Of a DNA stretch of 64,000 bases, positions 1 through 8,266 are shown in pieces. Source of the stretch: Amycolatopsis sp. CA-230715. Lineage in GTDB: Bacteria > Actinomycetota > Actinomycetes > Mycobacteriales > Pseudonocardiaceae. The notes under the pieces are model-generated. The model ran no database searches, was not told the DNA's origin, and saw only the letters and a list, made by a program, of their open reading frames with translations. Position 1 is the stretch's first letter. Every line of letters begins with the position of its first letter. The stretch spans positions 9,237,501-9,301,500 of the forward strand of contig NZ_CP059997.1 in NCBI RefSeq assembly GCF_018736145.1, in the 5' to 3' direction. The translations under genes and the position numbers were made by a program.

Positions 1-146
1 GCACATGGGGGAGAGCCACACCCGGTTGGGCAGCAACGACTCCCGGAGACGCAATGCGGTCCATGCCGTGGATCCCGTCGTCATCGGCCACCTTTTCCGC
101 TGGGTGCCCCGTCCCGCACGGGGTCGTCGCCGACCACGGTACATCG

Positions 147-172
147 AACATCATCGAACTTCGAATCATGTT
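147..172. promoter_or_regulatory. imperfect inverted repeat upstream of the ArsR gene
   Basis: The left arm AACATCAT (147-154) and right arm ATCATGTT (165-172) pair at 7 of 8 positions, and the centre also carries CATCGAAC and TTCGAA elements. It ends 11 bases before the ArsR start codon. ArsR proteins commonly bind such dyads over their own promoter, so autoregulation is plausible but inferred. Confidence 0.3.
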
Positions 173-183
173 AAACTGCGCAC

Positions 184-498
184 ATGCCGCGGCAGCCCGA
201 GCATCCCGATCTCGAAGACGTGCAACTCGCGCGAGTGTTCTCCGCGCTGGGGGATCCGGCGCGGCTGCGCATCATGACCGTGCTCGCCGACCGCACGGAG
301 CACCAGCGCGAGGAGTTCACCGTGGACGTCGGCCCGTCGACGCTGAGCCACCACATGAAGATCCTCCGCGAGGCAGGACTGACGCATCACAGGTTCGAGG
401 GCACCCGCTGCTTCGTCTCGCTGCGCGCCGACACGTTCGATCGCTTCGCCACCGTCTTGGACAGCACGCTGCAGCTACTCGCGACCGACCAAGGCTGA
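184..498 (+). CDS. ArsR-family winged-helix transcriptional regulator
   Basis: This 104-aa protein is the size of a minimal ArsR/SmtB repressor. Residues 18-38 (ALGDPARLRIMTVLAD) are the typical first helices. Residues 57-75 (STLSHHMKILREAGL) form the recognition helix, followed by a beta-wing around HRFEGTRCFVSL. I see no CxC or CxxC metal-binding pair in the alpha3 helix, so a metal-sensing role is not supported and an organic ligand or redox signal is as likely. The ATG at 184 follows a short AT-rich promoter stretch with a dyad. The neighbouring genes give no clear target, and the next gene is convergent. Confidence 0.85.
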   Translation: MPRQPEHPDLEDVQLARVFSALGDPARLRIMTVLADRTEHQREEFTVDVGPSTLSHHMKILREAGLTHHRFEGTRCFVSLRADTFDRFATVLDSTLQLLATDQG

Positions 499-546
499 AG
501 CAGAGGCCTTGCCTGCACCAGGAAGCCTCGTCACATCTTACTTAAC

Positions 547-560
547 ATAATGTACATTAT
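547..560. promoter_or_regulatory. perfect 14-bp AT-rich palindrome
   Basis: ATAATGTACATTAT reads identically on both strands and sits in an unusually AT-rich patch between the convergent ArsR and small secreted protein genes. It is 49 bases after the ArsR stop and is not followed by a start codon. The form suits a dimeric regulator site, but no adjacent promoter explains it. Confidence 0.35.
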
Positions 561-606
561 CGGCATTAGGTTGCCGGTGGTCGCGAACCCGGCCGAACAC
601 CAGAAT

Positions 607-640
607 GCGGCGTGGCCGGAGTCAGCTCCGGCCACGCCGC
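607..640 (-). terminator. strong hairpin terminator of the small secreted protein gene
   Basis: A perfect 15-bp GC-rich stem (arms 607-621 and 626-640, loop TCAG) begins 25 bases past the stop codon of the leftward gene. There is no U-tract, as is usual in actinomycetes. It lies between convergent genes and may serve both. Confidence 0.75.
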
Positions 641-665
641 ACCACTGCTCAGCGCGCGTCTGCCG

Positions 666-965
666 CTACGGCATCGGCGCGCCGTTCTCGGCGTAGATCG
701 CCCAGGTGTTGTTCGACTCCCAGTAGCAGTTGTAACCGGGGTGCACCTGGAACAGGTCCACGTAGCGGTAGCTCGCGGTGCCGACGCACGTCTGCTCGTC
801 CCACGGCGGGTTGCCGCGTTCGATCAGGCAGTAGGCGTACTGGCAGGTTCCCCCTTGTGGTGCGACGGGTGCCGCCGAGGCGGTGCCCGTCGCACCCGCG
901 ACCATCAGGCCCGCGGCTCCAGCCGCCGCGAGTGCCGCGCTCGCCATTTTTCGCATGCCGCTCAT
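666..965 (-). CDS. small secreted protein with four cysteines
   Basis: This 99-aa protein has a Sec signal peptide: MSGMRK, then an Ala/Gly-rich hydrophobic core and a probable cleavage site after TASA near residue 31. The mature part of about 65 residues holds four cysteines (CQYAYC, QTCVG, NCYW), enough for two disulfides, and ends NGAPMP. I chose the ATG at 965 because GGAAGGA stands 6 bases upstream; an in-frame upstream GTG would add an implausible hydrophilic leader. I do not recognise a family. It is monocistronic with its own hairpin terminator. An extracellular inhibitor, toxin or structural peptide is possible, but nothing in the sequence decides this. Confidence 0.7.
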   Translation of the reverse strand: MSGMRKMASAALAAAGAAGLMVAGATGTASAAPVAPQGGTCQYAYCLIERGNPPWDEQTCVGTASYRYVDLFQVHPGYNCYWESNNTWAIYAENGAPMP

Positions 966-1159
966 GTCGTCCTTCCAACGCCCCCAGGGGCATTTACCAT
1001 CGCGTTGGATCACGTTCGTGATCTTGGACAACGTAGCGCAGGCATGTTCGACATTCACCGACAATGGTGAAGTTCAGCGAGAACCCTCCTCTCGCTACCC
1101 CCCAGCTCGGCGTTGTTTCGTCACCGTGACGTTTCTACCGTGCGTGGCTGGACGTCGGA

Positions 1160-1546
1160 TTAGCGAAGTTGTTCGAGGTCCTTGGCTGCTTCGGCCAACT
1201 CGGCCGCCATCCGCCGGAGTTCACCCGGCTCCGCGCCGTCGTCCGCCGCGGTCACCACGTCCTCCGCGGCACAGCGGAGCTGGAACAACCGGTCCTGGAG
1301 TTCGGCGATCTCGGTGGCGGACAGCACGACGGCGTCCTCGGGCAGGCCGGTCCGCTGCACGGCGGCCCTGCGCTCGTAGGCGCGCTGGCGGCACGACTGG
1401 CCGCAGTACCGCCTGCGCCTGCCGATGTTCGCGCCCTCCGGCAGGTGCAGGCCGCACCAGCCGCAGTGCCGCCCCGACCGCTTCCGGTTGTGCCCCGTTT
1501 CGTCAAGTGACGAATCGGCGCGCTCTGCCAGTCCTCTCACGAACAC
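1160..1546 (-). CDS. zinc-ribbon and coiled-coil protein of unknown function
   Basis: This protein of about 128 aa starts at a GTG. The N-terminal half has a CGWCG knuckle followed about 18 residues later by YCGQSCRQRAYERR, a CxxC...CxxxC arrangement typical of a small zinc ribbon with a basic tail. The C-terminal half (about 65-128) is charged and heptad-like (EIAELQDRLFQLRCAAEDV, LAEAAKDLEQLR), suggesting a coiled coil. Proteins of this build are common in actinomycetes and are usually left as hypothetical. Nucleic-acid binding is a fair guess from the ribbon and the RQRAYERR basic patch, but no function is established here. The start could also be the GTG two codons downstream. Confidence 0.6.
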   Translation of the reverse strand: MFVRGLAERADSSLDETGHNRKRSGRHCGWCGLHLPEGANIGRRRRYCGQSCRQRAYERRAAVQRTGLPEDAVVLSATEIAELQDRLFQLRCAAEDVVTAADDGAEPGELRRMAAELAEAAKDLEQLR

Positions 1547-1606
1547 GACCCTAACCGGCCATGCTCAGCTCACGCCGCGGCCACGCCGACAAGGCACACT
1601 GGACAC

Positions 1607-2392
1607 GTGACCCAGCCCCATCCGTACCTCGCCGACCCTCACCCCCGCGCGTTCGTGCACCGCGGGTGGCATCTCGATGAGCTGGCGGGACTGGAGAACT
1701 CGCTGCCCGCGTTCCGGCGTGCCGTCGACGAAGGCTTCCGGTACCTGGAGACCGACGTGCACGCCAGCTCGGACGGCGTCGTCGTCGTGCACCACGACGC
1801 CACGCTCGACCGCACGACCGACGGCAAGGGCACGATCGCGTCGCAGAGCTGGCCCGCACTGAGCAAGGTCAAGATCGGCGGGAAGGCGCCGCTCTCACGG
1901 CTCGAAGACCTCCTCGAGGAACTTCCGAACGCGTGCTTCAACGTCGACGTCAAAACGGACGCCGCGGTCGAGCCGTTCCTGCGCACGCTCGCGAAGACGA
2001 ACTCCTACGACCGGGTGGCCGCCGCGGCGTTCTCCGACGGCCGCCTTGCGAAGCTGCGCAAGCTCGCCGGGCCGCGCTTGCTGACGTCGATGGGTCCCCG
2101 CTCCGCCGCCGCGCTGTGGGCGCGGGGCCTCGCTCCCCTACTGCCGCTGGGTTTCCTGACCGCGGGCGCGATGGCGCAGGTTCCCATCCGGCAGGGCTGG
2201 CTGACCATTGTGGACAAAGCGTTCCTTCGCGCGGCCGGGCGCGCCGGCATCGAGGTGCACACCTGGACGATCGACGACGCACCGGTGATGCGGCGGCTGC
2301 TCGACCTCGGCGTGCACGGCATCGTCACCGACCGGCCGGACGTCCTTCGCGACGTGCTCACCGAGCGCGGCGCGTGGCATCCGGCCGGTTGA
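1607..2392 (+). CDS. glycerophosphodiester phosphodiesterase
   Basis: This 261-aa cytoplasmic protein has no signal peptide. It should hydrolyse glycerophosphodiesters to glycerol-3-phosphate and an alcohol. The GDPD barrel motifs are all present: HRG at 18-20, ENS at 30-32, ETDVH near 48-52, HHD near 61-63, NVDVK near 112, HTWTIDD near 224-230 and GIVTDRPD near the C-terminus. These supply the metal-binding Glu/Asp and catalytic His residues. The length is normal for the family. The start is the GTG at 1607. The gene is convergent with the Rpf-like gene that ends 7 bases away, so it appears to be a single-gene unit. Confidence 0.92.
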   Translation: MTQPHPYLADPHPRAFVHRGWHLDELAGLENSLPAFRRAVDEGFRYLETDVHASSDGVVVVHHDATLDRTTDGKGTIASQSWPALSKVKIGGKAPLSRLEDLLEELPNACFNVDVKTDAAVEPFLRTLAKTNSYDRVAAAAFSDGRLAKLRKLAGPRLLTSMGPRSAAALWARGLAPLLPLGFLTAGAMAQVPIRQGWLTIVDKAFLRAAGRAGIEVHTWTIDDAPVMRRLLDLGVHGIVTDRPDVLRDVLTERGAWHPAG

Positions 2393-2398
2393 CCGCGG

Positions 2399-3097
2399 TT
2401 ACCGCGGCGGTTTGCCCTCCCAGGCCGCCTTCCAGGTCTTCGGCCCGAGCCGTCCGGAGTCGTTGATCGCGTTCACGCGCTGCAGGTCCAGTACGGCGGT
2501 CTTGGTCTTTTCGTAGTAGCACCCGGTGCCGCTGAAGCCGTATCCGAAGGCGTTCATCCGCAGTTGGAACGCCTTCAACGCTGGTGCGCAGTCACCGTAG
2601 GCGTACACCACGCCCGGCCACGCGGGCTTCGGGCCGCCGGGCGGTGCCGGGGGCTTCGGCGCGGGCGGGACGGGTGGGAGCGGCCTGCCGCCGATGTAGG
2701 CGGATTCGTGGTAGCTGGGCGTCCGCTTGGTGCGCGCGTCCCGGTCGTTGGAGAACCCGAGCATGCCGGCGCATTCCCACGGCTGCCAGCCGCGCATGCG
2801 GTACAGGTAGAGCGCGCGGAAGTCCTGTTCGGCAGGACTCGCCTGGTCCGGCCGTCCGCTGCCGCCCACGCTCTGCCAGGTGGCGAGGTTGAACTGGTAG
2901 GCGCCGTAGTAGCCGTTCCCGGTGTTGATGTCGTACCGGCCGCTCGACTCGCACATCCGCAGCTTCGCCCACAGCCCTGCACTGGGGTCGGCCGAAGCCG
3001 GTGTGCTGACGGCGATCTGGAACCCCAGAACGCCGACGGCGAGGAGAAGAAGCCTCGCCACTCCCCTGGTCACGCCCCCGCGACGGAGTTTGGTCAT
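2399..3097 (-). CDS. secreted Rpf-like transglycosylase with C-terminal wall-binding domain
   Basis: This 232-aa secreted protein has a signal peptide (RR-containing n-region, LLLLAVGVLGF core, probable cleavage after ASA near 36). Residues 38-105 form the resuscitation-promoting-factor/transglycosylase fold: W43, the catalytic Glu at 50 in MCESSGRYD, GNGYYGAYQF, TWQSVGG and ALYLYRMRGWQPWECA. A Pro-rich linker (about 138-160) leads to a peptidoglycan-binding-like C-terminal domain with two cysteines (GDCAPALKAFQ, GCYYEKTKTAVLDLQ). Rpf enzymes cleave peptidoglycan and promote outgrowth from dormancy or spores. The 227-base leader upstream holds no gene, and I could not fit the c-di-AMP riboswitch that often precedes rpfA. 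Confidence 0.88.
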   Translation of the reverse strand: MTKLRRGGVTRGVARLLLLAVGVLGFQIAVSTPASADPSAGLWAKLRMCESSGRYDINTGNGYYGAYQFNLATWQSVGGSGRPDQASPAEQDFRALYLYRMRGWQPWECAGMLGFSNDRDARTKRTPSYHESAYIGGRPLPPVPPAPKPPAPPGGPKPAWPGVVYAYGDCAPALKAFQLRMNAFGYGFSGTGCYYEKTKTAVLDLQRVNAINDSGRLGPKTWKAAWEGKPPR

Positions 3098-3324
3098 GAG
3101 AGCACACTAAGTATTCGCCCCATAGGCCACAAGAGTCACAGAGGTTAAAGCCAGCATCACACACCACATGGGGGATGCCGAGAAGCGACACGCCCGCTTC
3201 TGGTACCCGTTTTCCTCGGCGTGGCGACATATGCCCCCTACCGGACTTAACGGACAGTCCTGTCGTGAAACGGGTCTCCATGCGCGGGACCAGCGAGTAT
3301 GGTCCCGGCGTGAGGTGAGGCCCG

Positions 3325-4287
3325 ATGTCCCCGACGCCCGAAATCGCGTCAGCGCTGCGCGATGGCCCGTTCAGCAAGGCACTGGAACTGGCCGTGCGCG
3401 CGAGCGGGCTGAGCCTCCGGCAGCTGCAGAACCGGCTCTTCGCCAGCGGCGTGCGAGTCAGTGTGGTGACGCTCAGTTACTGGCAGAGCGGGCGAAGCCT
3501 ACCGGAACGGCCGCAGTCGCTCCGTGGTGTCGACGTGCTCGAAGTGGTGCTCGACCTGCCGCCCGGTTCGCTGCGCGGGTTGCTCGGGCCTCGTCGGCCC
3601 CGAGGCAGGGGCGTGTGGTCGGACAAACCGGTCGATCGCCTGTGCCGGGCGTGGGACTACCCCGCCTTCCTGCCCTCGTTACTCGACGGGTTCGGTGATC
3701 GCAGGCTCCGGCCGGTCACGAGGTTGGGCTTGCGGGAGACCCTGCACGTGGGCTCCGATCGGTGTGCGCGGCGGATGGTCGTCGAGGAGTTCATCGAGGC
3801 ACGCCACGACGGGACGGTGTCGGTCACCATCGCGAACCGGAGCAGGCGGGGCGCTCGTCCGCTCCAGGTGACGGCGACGAGCCGGTGCCGGCCCGGTCCG
3901 ACGCTCGAACTGGGCGCCGAGGGCTTTTCGGTGGTGGAACTGGTCCTCGACCGGCCGCTCGCTCGCGGGCAGCGAGCGGCGATCCGGTATCAGCTCGAAT
4001 ACCCCGATCCGGTGCTCGCCGAGCATCACCATCGCCGGGTCGCCGAGCCGGTGGCCGCGTATCGCGGCCGCGTGGTGTTCTCCGCTCGGGAGACCCCGAT
4101 CCGGTGCGAGACATGGCGGAGGCGTTCGTGTGACGGGCTGGTGAGCGGGATTTCCGAGGTTTCCGTGGACTCCGACCACAGCGTGCGCGTGGTGCGGGCG
4201 AACCTCGGGCTCGGCGCGCACGGTCTGCGCTGGGCTTGGGATGGCGAAAACCCACCGGGTGCCGTCCAGGATCCGACATCCCGCTGA
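3325..4287 (+). CDS. XRE-like helix-turn-helix protein with uncharacterised C-terminal domain
   Basis: This is a 320-aa protein. Residues about 15-90 look like an XRE-type DNA-binding domain (ALELAVRASGLSLRQLQNRL, VSVVTLSYWQSGRSLPERP, LEVVLDLPPGSL). Residues about 100-310 form a beta-rich domain without a motif I can name. It contains two short segments of regular strand spacing (HDGTVSVTIANRS, HSVRVVRANLGLG) and several Cys (CARRMV, CRPG, CETWRRRSCDG). No membrane segment is seen. The start ATG follows GAGGTGAGG. The function is unresolved; a one-component regulator with a ligand-sensing C-terminus is the simplest reading. It is monocistronic and divergent from the Rpf-like gene. Confidence 0.65.
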   Translation: MSPTPEIASALRDGPFSKALELAVRASGLSLRQLQNRLFASGVRVSVVTLSYWQSGRSLPERPQSLRGVDVLEVVLDLPPGSLRGLLGPRRPRGRGVWSDKPVDRLCRAWDYPAFLPSLLDGFGDRRLRPVTRLGLRETLHVGSDRCARRMVVEEFIEARHDGTVSVTIANRSRRGARPLQVTATSRCRPGPTLELGAEGFSVVELVLDRPLARGQRAAIRYQLEYPDPVLAEHHHRRVAEPVAAYRGRVVFSARETPIRCETWRRRSCDGLVSGISEVSVDSDHSVRVVRANLGLGAHGLRWAWDGENPPGAVQDPTSR

Positions 4288-4412
4288 AGACGGGCCGAGT
4301 ATTCGGTTAACGACCTTTGGCGTGTGGTCGGCGCGGTCCCGCGAATGCTAGAAAACGGGTGTCCGATTACCGGTAGGTCCCGGAAATCTCCCCTGGCGAA
4401 CGGAGAACAGAC

Positions 4413-4961
4413 ATGCGCGCCCGTAGTACCACCGCCGTCGTCGGAATCGTCGGCGCGGCCGTGCTCGCGCTGGCACCCGCGACCGCGTCAGCGAGCGGTC
4501 TGCCCAGCTACGAGCAGTGGCAAAGTGACGTGCAGAAGGCGTTGACCGGCGTGAACGAGTACCTCGACGGCGCGCGCGCCGACCATACGGCGATCGTGCT
4601 GGACATCGACAACACCGCGTTGGAGACGCACTACCACGAGGGCAGGGCGAACAAGCCGGTTCTCTCTGCCGCCCAGCACGCTCAGCAGCTCGGGATGGAG
4701 GTGCTCATCGTGTCGGCGCGCGCTGTCGGCGGTGAGGACGAGTCGATGCAGCAGCTTTCCGACGCCGGTTACCGGCCCGACAAGATTTGCCTGCGCGAGC
4801 ACGGTGAGGCGAAAGAGGACGGCAAACTGCGCTGCCGCAAGGAGTTCACCGACGGCGGGCTGAAGATCACCGCGAACATCGGCAACCGCAGCACCGATTT
4901 CTACGGCGGCTACTTCGACCGGAAGTTCCAGCTGCCGGATTACGGCGGGCAGCTGAGCTGA
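4413..4961 (+). CDS. secreted HAD-superfamily acid phosphatase-like protein
   Basis: This 182-aa protein has a signal peptide (residues 1-28, cleavage near ATASAS). Motif I of the HAD fold is DIDNTAL, with the nucleophile D64 and the general acid D66. A Ser/Thr-type motif II lies around VLIVSAR (near 97), and a Lys or Arg motif III lies in the LREHGEAKEDGKLRCRKEF stretch. NIGNRSTDFYGG supplies a motif IV-like Asp. The size and layout resemble class B/plant-type acid phosphatases exported by actinomycetes. A phosphomonoesterase outside the membrane is expected, with unknown substrate. A strong hairpin lies directly after the stop. Confidence 0.8.
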   Translation: MRARSTTAVVGIVGAAVLALAPATASASGLPSYEQWQSDVQKALTGVNEYLDGARADHTAIVLDIDNTALETHYHEGRANKPVLSAAQHAQQLGMEVLIVSARAVGGEDESMQQLSDAGYRPDKICLREHGEAKEDGKLRCRKEFTDGGLKITANIGNRSTDFYGGYFDRKFQLPDYGGQLS

Positions 4962-4966
4962 CGCAC

Positions 4967-5002
4967 ACCTCCGGCGCGGGCGCGCACGACCGCGCCGGAG
5001 GT
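4967..5002. terminator. bidirectional hairpin terminator
   Basis: A perfect 13-bp stem (ACCTCCGGCGCGG at 4967-4979 with its complement at 4990-5002) starts 5 bases after the HAD phosphatase stop. It lies between convergent genes, 22 bases beyond the end of the Lsr2 gene. Confidence 0.75.
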
Positions 5003-5024
5003 TGTTCCGGGGTTTCGGCGATTC

Positions 5025-5345
5025 TCAGGCGTGCGCTTCTTCGTAGCGCGACACGACCTCGCTGGAAAGCCTGCCGCGTTCCGCGATGTCGTAGCCGTTT
5101 TCGGCCGCCCACTGCCGAATCGCGCGAGTTCGCGCGCGCTGGGCCGAGTTCGCGGCGGTGACGACCTTCGGGCTCGTTCTGCGCGCCGCGTTTACGAACC
5201 GCTGGAGCACGCCGCGCAACTCGGCGTCGTTGTGCTCCGACAGGTCGATCTCGTAGTTCCTTCCGTCCAGTGCGAACGTGGTGGTTCGCACTGCTTCGGA
5301 ACCGTCCATGTCGTCCCTCAGCAGAATCGTGACCTGCTTAGCCAT
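5025..5345 (-). CDS. lsr2: Lsr2-family nucleoid-associated protein
   Basis: This is a 106-aa protein, counted from the ATG at 5345 (MAKQVTILLRDD), the conserved Lsr2 start; an upstream in-frame extension of nine codons lacks conservation. The N-terminal half (to about 60) is the oligomerisation domain with the AEAVRTTTF-like and DGRNYEIDLSEHND segments. The C-terminal half (TRAIRQWAAENGYDIAERGRLSSEVVSRYEEAH) is the DNA-binding domain, where the xGRx-type AT-hook appears as ERGR. Lsr2 is the actinobacterial analogue of H-NS: it coats AT-rich DNA and represses horizontally acquired genes and many biosynthetic clusters. Actinomycetes often carry two copies, and I cannot tell whether this is the main or accessory one. 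Confidence 0.92.
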   Translation of the reverse strand: MAKQVTILLRDDMDGSEAVRTTTFALDGRNYEIDLSEHNDAELRGVLQRFVNAARRTSPKVVTAANSAQRARTRAIRQWAAENGYDIAERGRLSSEVVSRYEEAHA

Positions 5346-5493
5346 CGACCGTACCTTTCCCCTCAACTCCACACCAGAATCGTGGCGGCCAGTCTATCCC
5401 GCATGGCCGACAGTTCCGTGGCACCGACACCGGTTTCCATCGATATTAGCGTGCGATACGAGTGGAAAAAGGCCGAACGGGGGAACGGGAGAA

Positions 5494-6507
5494 TCAGCCG
5501 TTCGTCGCGCCGAGGAGGGCGAGAAGCGGGGCCGCACTCCCGAGCAGGACACAGGCCGCGAGATTCGTGCGCCAGTATTCGGAGAGAAGCGCGACAAATT
5601 CGCGAAGGAACGCGCTCGGCATGAAGTACGACGCGGTGCGCGCGCCGATCACGTCGAGCGGCAGCTTCAGCCGTCGTGAAAGCACCGCGGTGCGGAACAC
5701 GTGGTAGTTGTTGGTCACCGCGAGCAGGCGGCCGTGCCGTCCGCGTGCCGCCAGCAGATCCGCGCTGTAGCGGAGGTTCTGCTCGGTCGTGGTCGCCTTG
5801 TCCTCCAGCAGGATCGCCTCGGCGGGGATGTCGGCGCGGCGGAGGTAGGCGCTCATCGCTTCGGCCTCCGAAACGTCCTCGTCCTCCCCCTGCCCACCAG
5901 AGACCACGAGTACCTGGTCGGCGCCCGCCTCGACCGCGCGCCGGTGGCATTCGGCGGCCTTGTCCAGCCGGGCGGCCAGCAGCGGCGGCACCCGGTCACC
6001 CAACAGGCCGGAGCCGAGCACGATGACGGCGGTCGCCCGCGTCCGCCTCCCGAGCCTGCTGTAGAGGGCCGAGTAGAGCACGAACGCGGTGAACAGCACC
6101 GCGAAGTAGCCCGCGACGAGGATCATCGAGACGACCGTGGCGATGATCCACGGCGTGCGGACGAATCCGACCGTGTAGACCGTGGTGGCGTACAGCGCGA
6201 ACAGCGCGATCCCGGCCAGCAGCGAGAGCAGGTTCGCCAGCCGGTGGCCTTCCCGCCGCCACATCACCGCGCCGTTGGCGATCAGCGCGAACGGCAGGCC
6301 CAGGGTCAGCAGGAACGCGAGCACCATGCAGACCGCGACGACCAGGTCGATCGGCACCGGGCTGTCGCGCAGGCGGGCCAGCAGCCACATACCGGCGAAC
6401 CCGAGCGCGACGACCAGCCAGACCGCGTTGCTCAGCCGCCTCGGTTCCCGGTACACGCGGTAGAGGAAGATCAGCGTGACCGCCGCGGCCACCAGTCCGA
6501 AGCCCAT
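5494..6507 (-). CDS. YdcF-family (DUF218) membrane protein
   Basis: This protein of about 337 aa starts at the ATG at 6507 (MGFGLVAAAVTLIF). The N-terminal half has about five hydrophobic segments (VTLIFLYRV, AVWLVVALGFAG, LVVAVCMVLAFLLTL, LLSLLAGIALFAL, WIIATVVSMILVAGYFAVLFTAF). After a basic loop (SRLGRRTRAT) comes the DUF218/YdcF domain: VIVLGSGL, VLVVSGGQGEDE, SEAEAMSAYL, ATTTEQNLRYS and LAVTNNYHVFRT. The family contains SanA/YdcF proteins involved in envelope integrity, and the biochemical role is unknown. The gene lies 102 bases after the GT39 gene on the same strand, so co-transcription is possible. Confidence 0.82.
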   Translation of the reverse strand: MGFGLVAAAVTLIFLYRVYREPRRLSNAVWLVVALGFAGMWLLARLRDSPVPIDLVVAVCMVLAFLLTLGLPFALIANGAVMWRREGHRLANLLSLLAGIALFALYATTVYTVGFVRTPWIIATVVSMILVAGYFAVLFTAFVLYSALYSRLGRRTRATAVIVLGSGLLGDRVPPLLAARLDKAAECHRRAVEAGADQVLVVSGGQGEDEDVSEAEAMSAYLRRADIPAEAILLEDKATTTEQNLRYSADLLAARGRHGRLLAVTNNYHVFRTAVLSRRLKLPLDVIGARTASYFMPSAFLREFVALLSEYWRTNLAACVLLGSAAPLLALLGATNG

Positions 6508-6609
6508 GATCGCGTGGTTTCCCCGTTCCCCATCCGTCCACACCGGACCGCATCGGTCGCGGCCGACGGGGTACACCCTATGGGCGGGCGGGAGCGCTTC
6601 GCACGGCGG

Positions 6610-8076
6610 TCAGTCGATGGGGCGGTCGGACCGGACCTGCGGCCAGATCGACGACCACGGTTGCTTGCGGCCTTCGAGGAACCAGACCGAAAGCGCCGGT
6701 GAAGCGCCGACGAACCGGTAGCGGGCGAAGTAGGGCTCGAACATGCGGAGGTCCCGCGGGGTGGTGACGTACAGGATCGAGTCGGCCGTTTCCGGCGGCG
6801 CGCCGAGGTACCAGTACCCGCGGTGCGGGCTCTGCGCGGGCGGCAGGCCGAGTTCGGCCCCGTAGTAGTCGACGCTCGCCGCCCCGGAGTAGACGCTGGT
6901 CACCACGGCGGTCCGCGCGCGCGTCTCGGCGGGTAGTGCCCGGTAGGCGGCGGCGATCGGTTCCACGGGTTGCCGTCCGGCGTAGGTGTCCATGGTGGAG
7001 ATGAAGTAGAGCATGGTCCACACCGCCGCGGCGGCCGAGAGCGCGTATCCGGGCCACGCGACCCAGGGCAGCCAGCGCCGCCGGTTCCGCCGTTCGAGCT
7101 CCACCGCGGCCACCGCCATCAGCGGTCCGTAGAGCCCGGACGGGTAGTAGGACCTGCCGTCGACGAGCGTGATGACGAGCAGCACCACGGCGAAGGCGAT
7201 GCCGAGGAACCGGTACGGCCGCAGCTCGGGTGCCCGCGCGAGCCGCCACAGCGCGTACACGATGAAGACCGTGCCGATCACCCCGGCGAACAGCACCGGC
7301 CCGAACGCCACGAGCGCGCGTTCGGACTCCTCTTCGACGGACCCGACGAACCTCAGGAAGGGCCAACCGTGCCCGGCCTGCCACAGCACCGTCGGCACCG
7401 TGCACGCCGCGGCGAGCGCGGCGCCCGTCCACAGCGGCGGGCGCGTCAGCATCCGGCGCGGGCCCGCCAGCAGCACACCAGCCCCGATCCCGAGCCAGAG
7501 CACGGGGACGAGGAACTTGGTCTGGAGCGCGACCGCGGTGACCACGCCTGCCCACAGCAGCGGCCGGTCGTCGCGGGTGCCTTCGCGGTCGAGCCGCGCC
7601 CAGCGCAGCACGAGCCAGCTGATGAGCAGCCACCAGAACGGGTCGAGGACGTAGGTGCTGAGGAAGTGCGACGCGGGGATCAGGTACCCGGAAAGGGCGT
7701 AGGTCGCGGCGGCGAGGGTTTGCGCGGTGCGACGGCCGCCGAGTTCCCTGGCGATGAGCGCGGCGACGAGTATGCCCGCCACCGCCGCGAGCGTCGACGG
7801 CAATCGCAGTGCGAGGCCGCTGTGCGGGAACAAGGAGTCGAGCATTCCGGCGAGCGCGGGGACGAGCCACGGCTGGTCGGCGTAACCCCAGGCGAAATGG
7901 TGTCCGGTGTCGACGAAGTACATTTCGTCGAAGAAGCGGGCGCCGAACGGGCTCGCGACGAGGAGCACGATGCCGACGCCACCGGCGAGCGCGAATACCG
8001 GCAGGCGTGCCAAGGGACCGAGTGTCCGCGGTTCCGCCGTTTCGGTGGCGGGCGCGGGACTGGTCGCTGAACGCAT
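6610..8076 (-). CDS. GT39-type membrane glycosyltransferase (ArnT/PMT-like)
   Basis: This 488-aa polytopic membrane protein has about eleven hydrophobic helices. The first extracytoplasmic loop carries the FDEMYFVDTG motif (around 48-57) followed by YADQPWLVPAL, the acidic signature of GT-C enzymes of families 39/83 that transfer a sugar from a polyprenyl phosphate. The C-terminal 110 residues form a periplasmic domain (TAVVTSVYSGAASVDYYGAELGLP, HRGYWYLG) seen in dolichyl-phosphate-mannose-type mannosyltransferases. AAGGGG precedes the ATG at 8076. It may decorate an exported lipid or protein, and the acceptor cannot be read from the sequence. Confidence 0.85.
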   Translation of the reverse strand: MRSATSPAPATETAEPRTLGPLARLPVFALAGGVGIVLLVASPFGARFFDEMYFVDTGHHFAWGYADQPWLVPALAGMLDSLFPHSGLALRLPSTLAAVAGILVAALIARELGGRRTAQTLAAATYALSGYLIPASHFLSTYVLDPFWWLLISWLVLRWARLDREGTRDDRPLLWAGVVTAVALQTKFLVPVLWLGIGAGVLLAGPRRMLTRPPLWTGAALAAACTVPTVLWQAGHGWPFLRFVGSVEEESERALVAFGPVLFAGVIGTVFIVYALWRLARAPELRPYRFLGIAFAVVLLVITLVDGRSYYPSGLYGPLMAVAAVELERRNRRRWLPWVAWPGYALSAAAAVWTMLYFISTMDTYAGRQPVEPIAAAYRALPAETRARTAVVTSVYSGAASVDYYGAELGLPPAQSPHRGYWYLGAPPETADSILYVTTPRDLRMFEPYFARYRFVGASPALSVWFLEGRKQPWSSIWPQVRSDRPID

Positions 8077-8266
8077 CGTCGAACCCCTTCTCGCCGTCGC
8101 GGAAATCCCCGAGATCGTTCAAGATACGCACGGCGAACGGCATGCCGGAGAAGAAATCGCGAATGGCGCGGAATTTGTCACGACGGCGTGGAATCCCGCT
8201 GTTGTTCCGCTCATCGCGCTCACGACCCGGCGCCGGGCGGCGCGCTGAGCGGGTTAAGATCATCTG

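Noticed and set aside
3098..3324. Possible c-di-AMP (ydaO-type) riboswitch upstream of the Rpf-like gene
   Set aside because: Such riboswitches often precede rpf genes, and the leader has a GGGGCGAATAC stretch. I could not find the other conserved elements (the GGUGAAUC and GGAACC-type segments in order), so I do not call it.
8077..8266. Small gene between the GT39 and alpha/beta-hydrolase genes
   Set aside because: The only frames are short, lack a ribosome binding site, and overlap both promoter regions.
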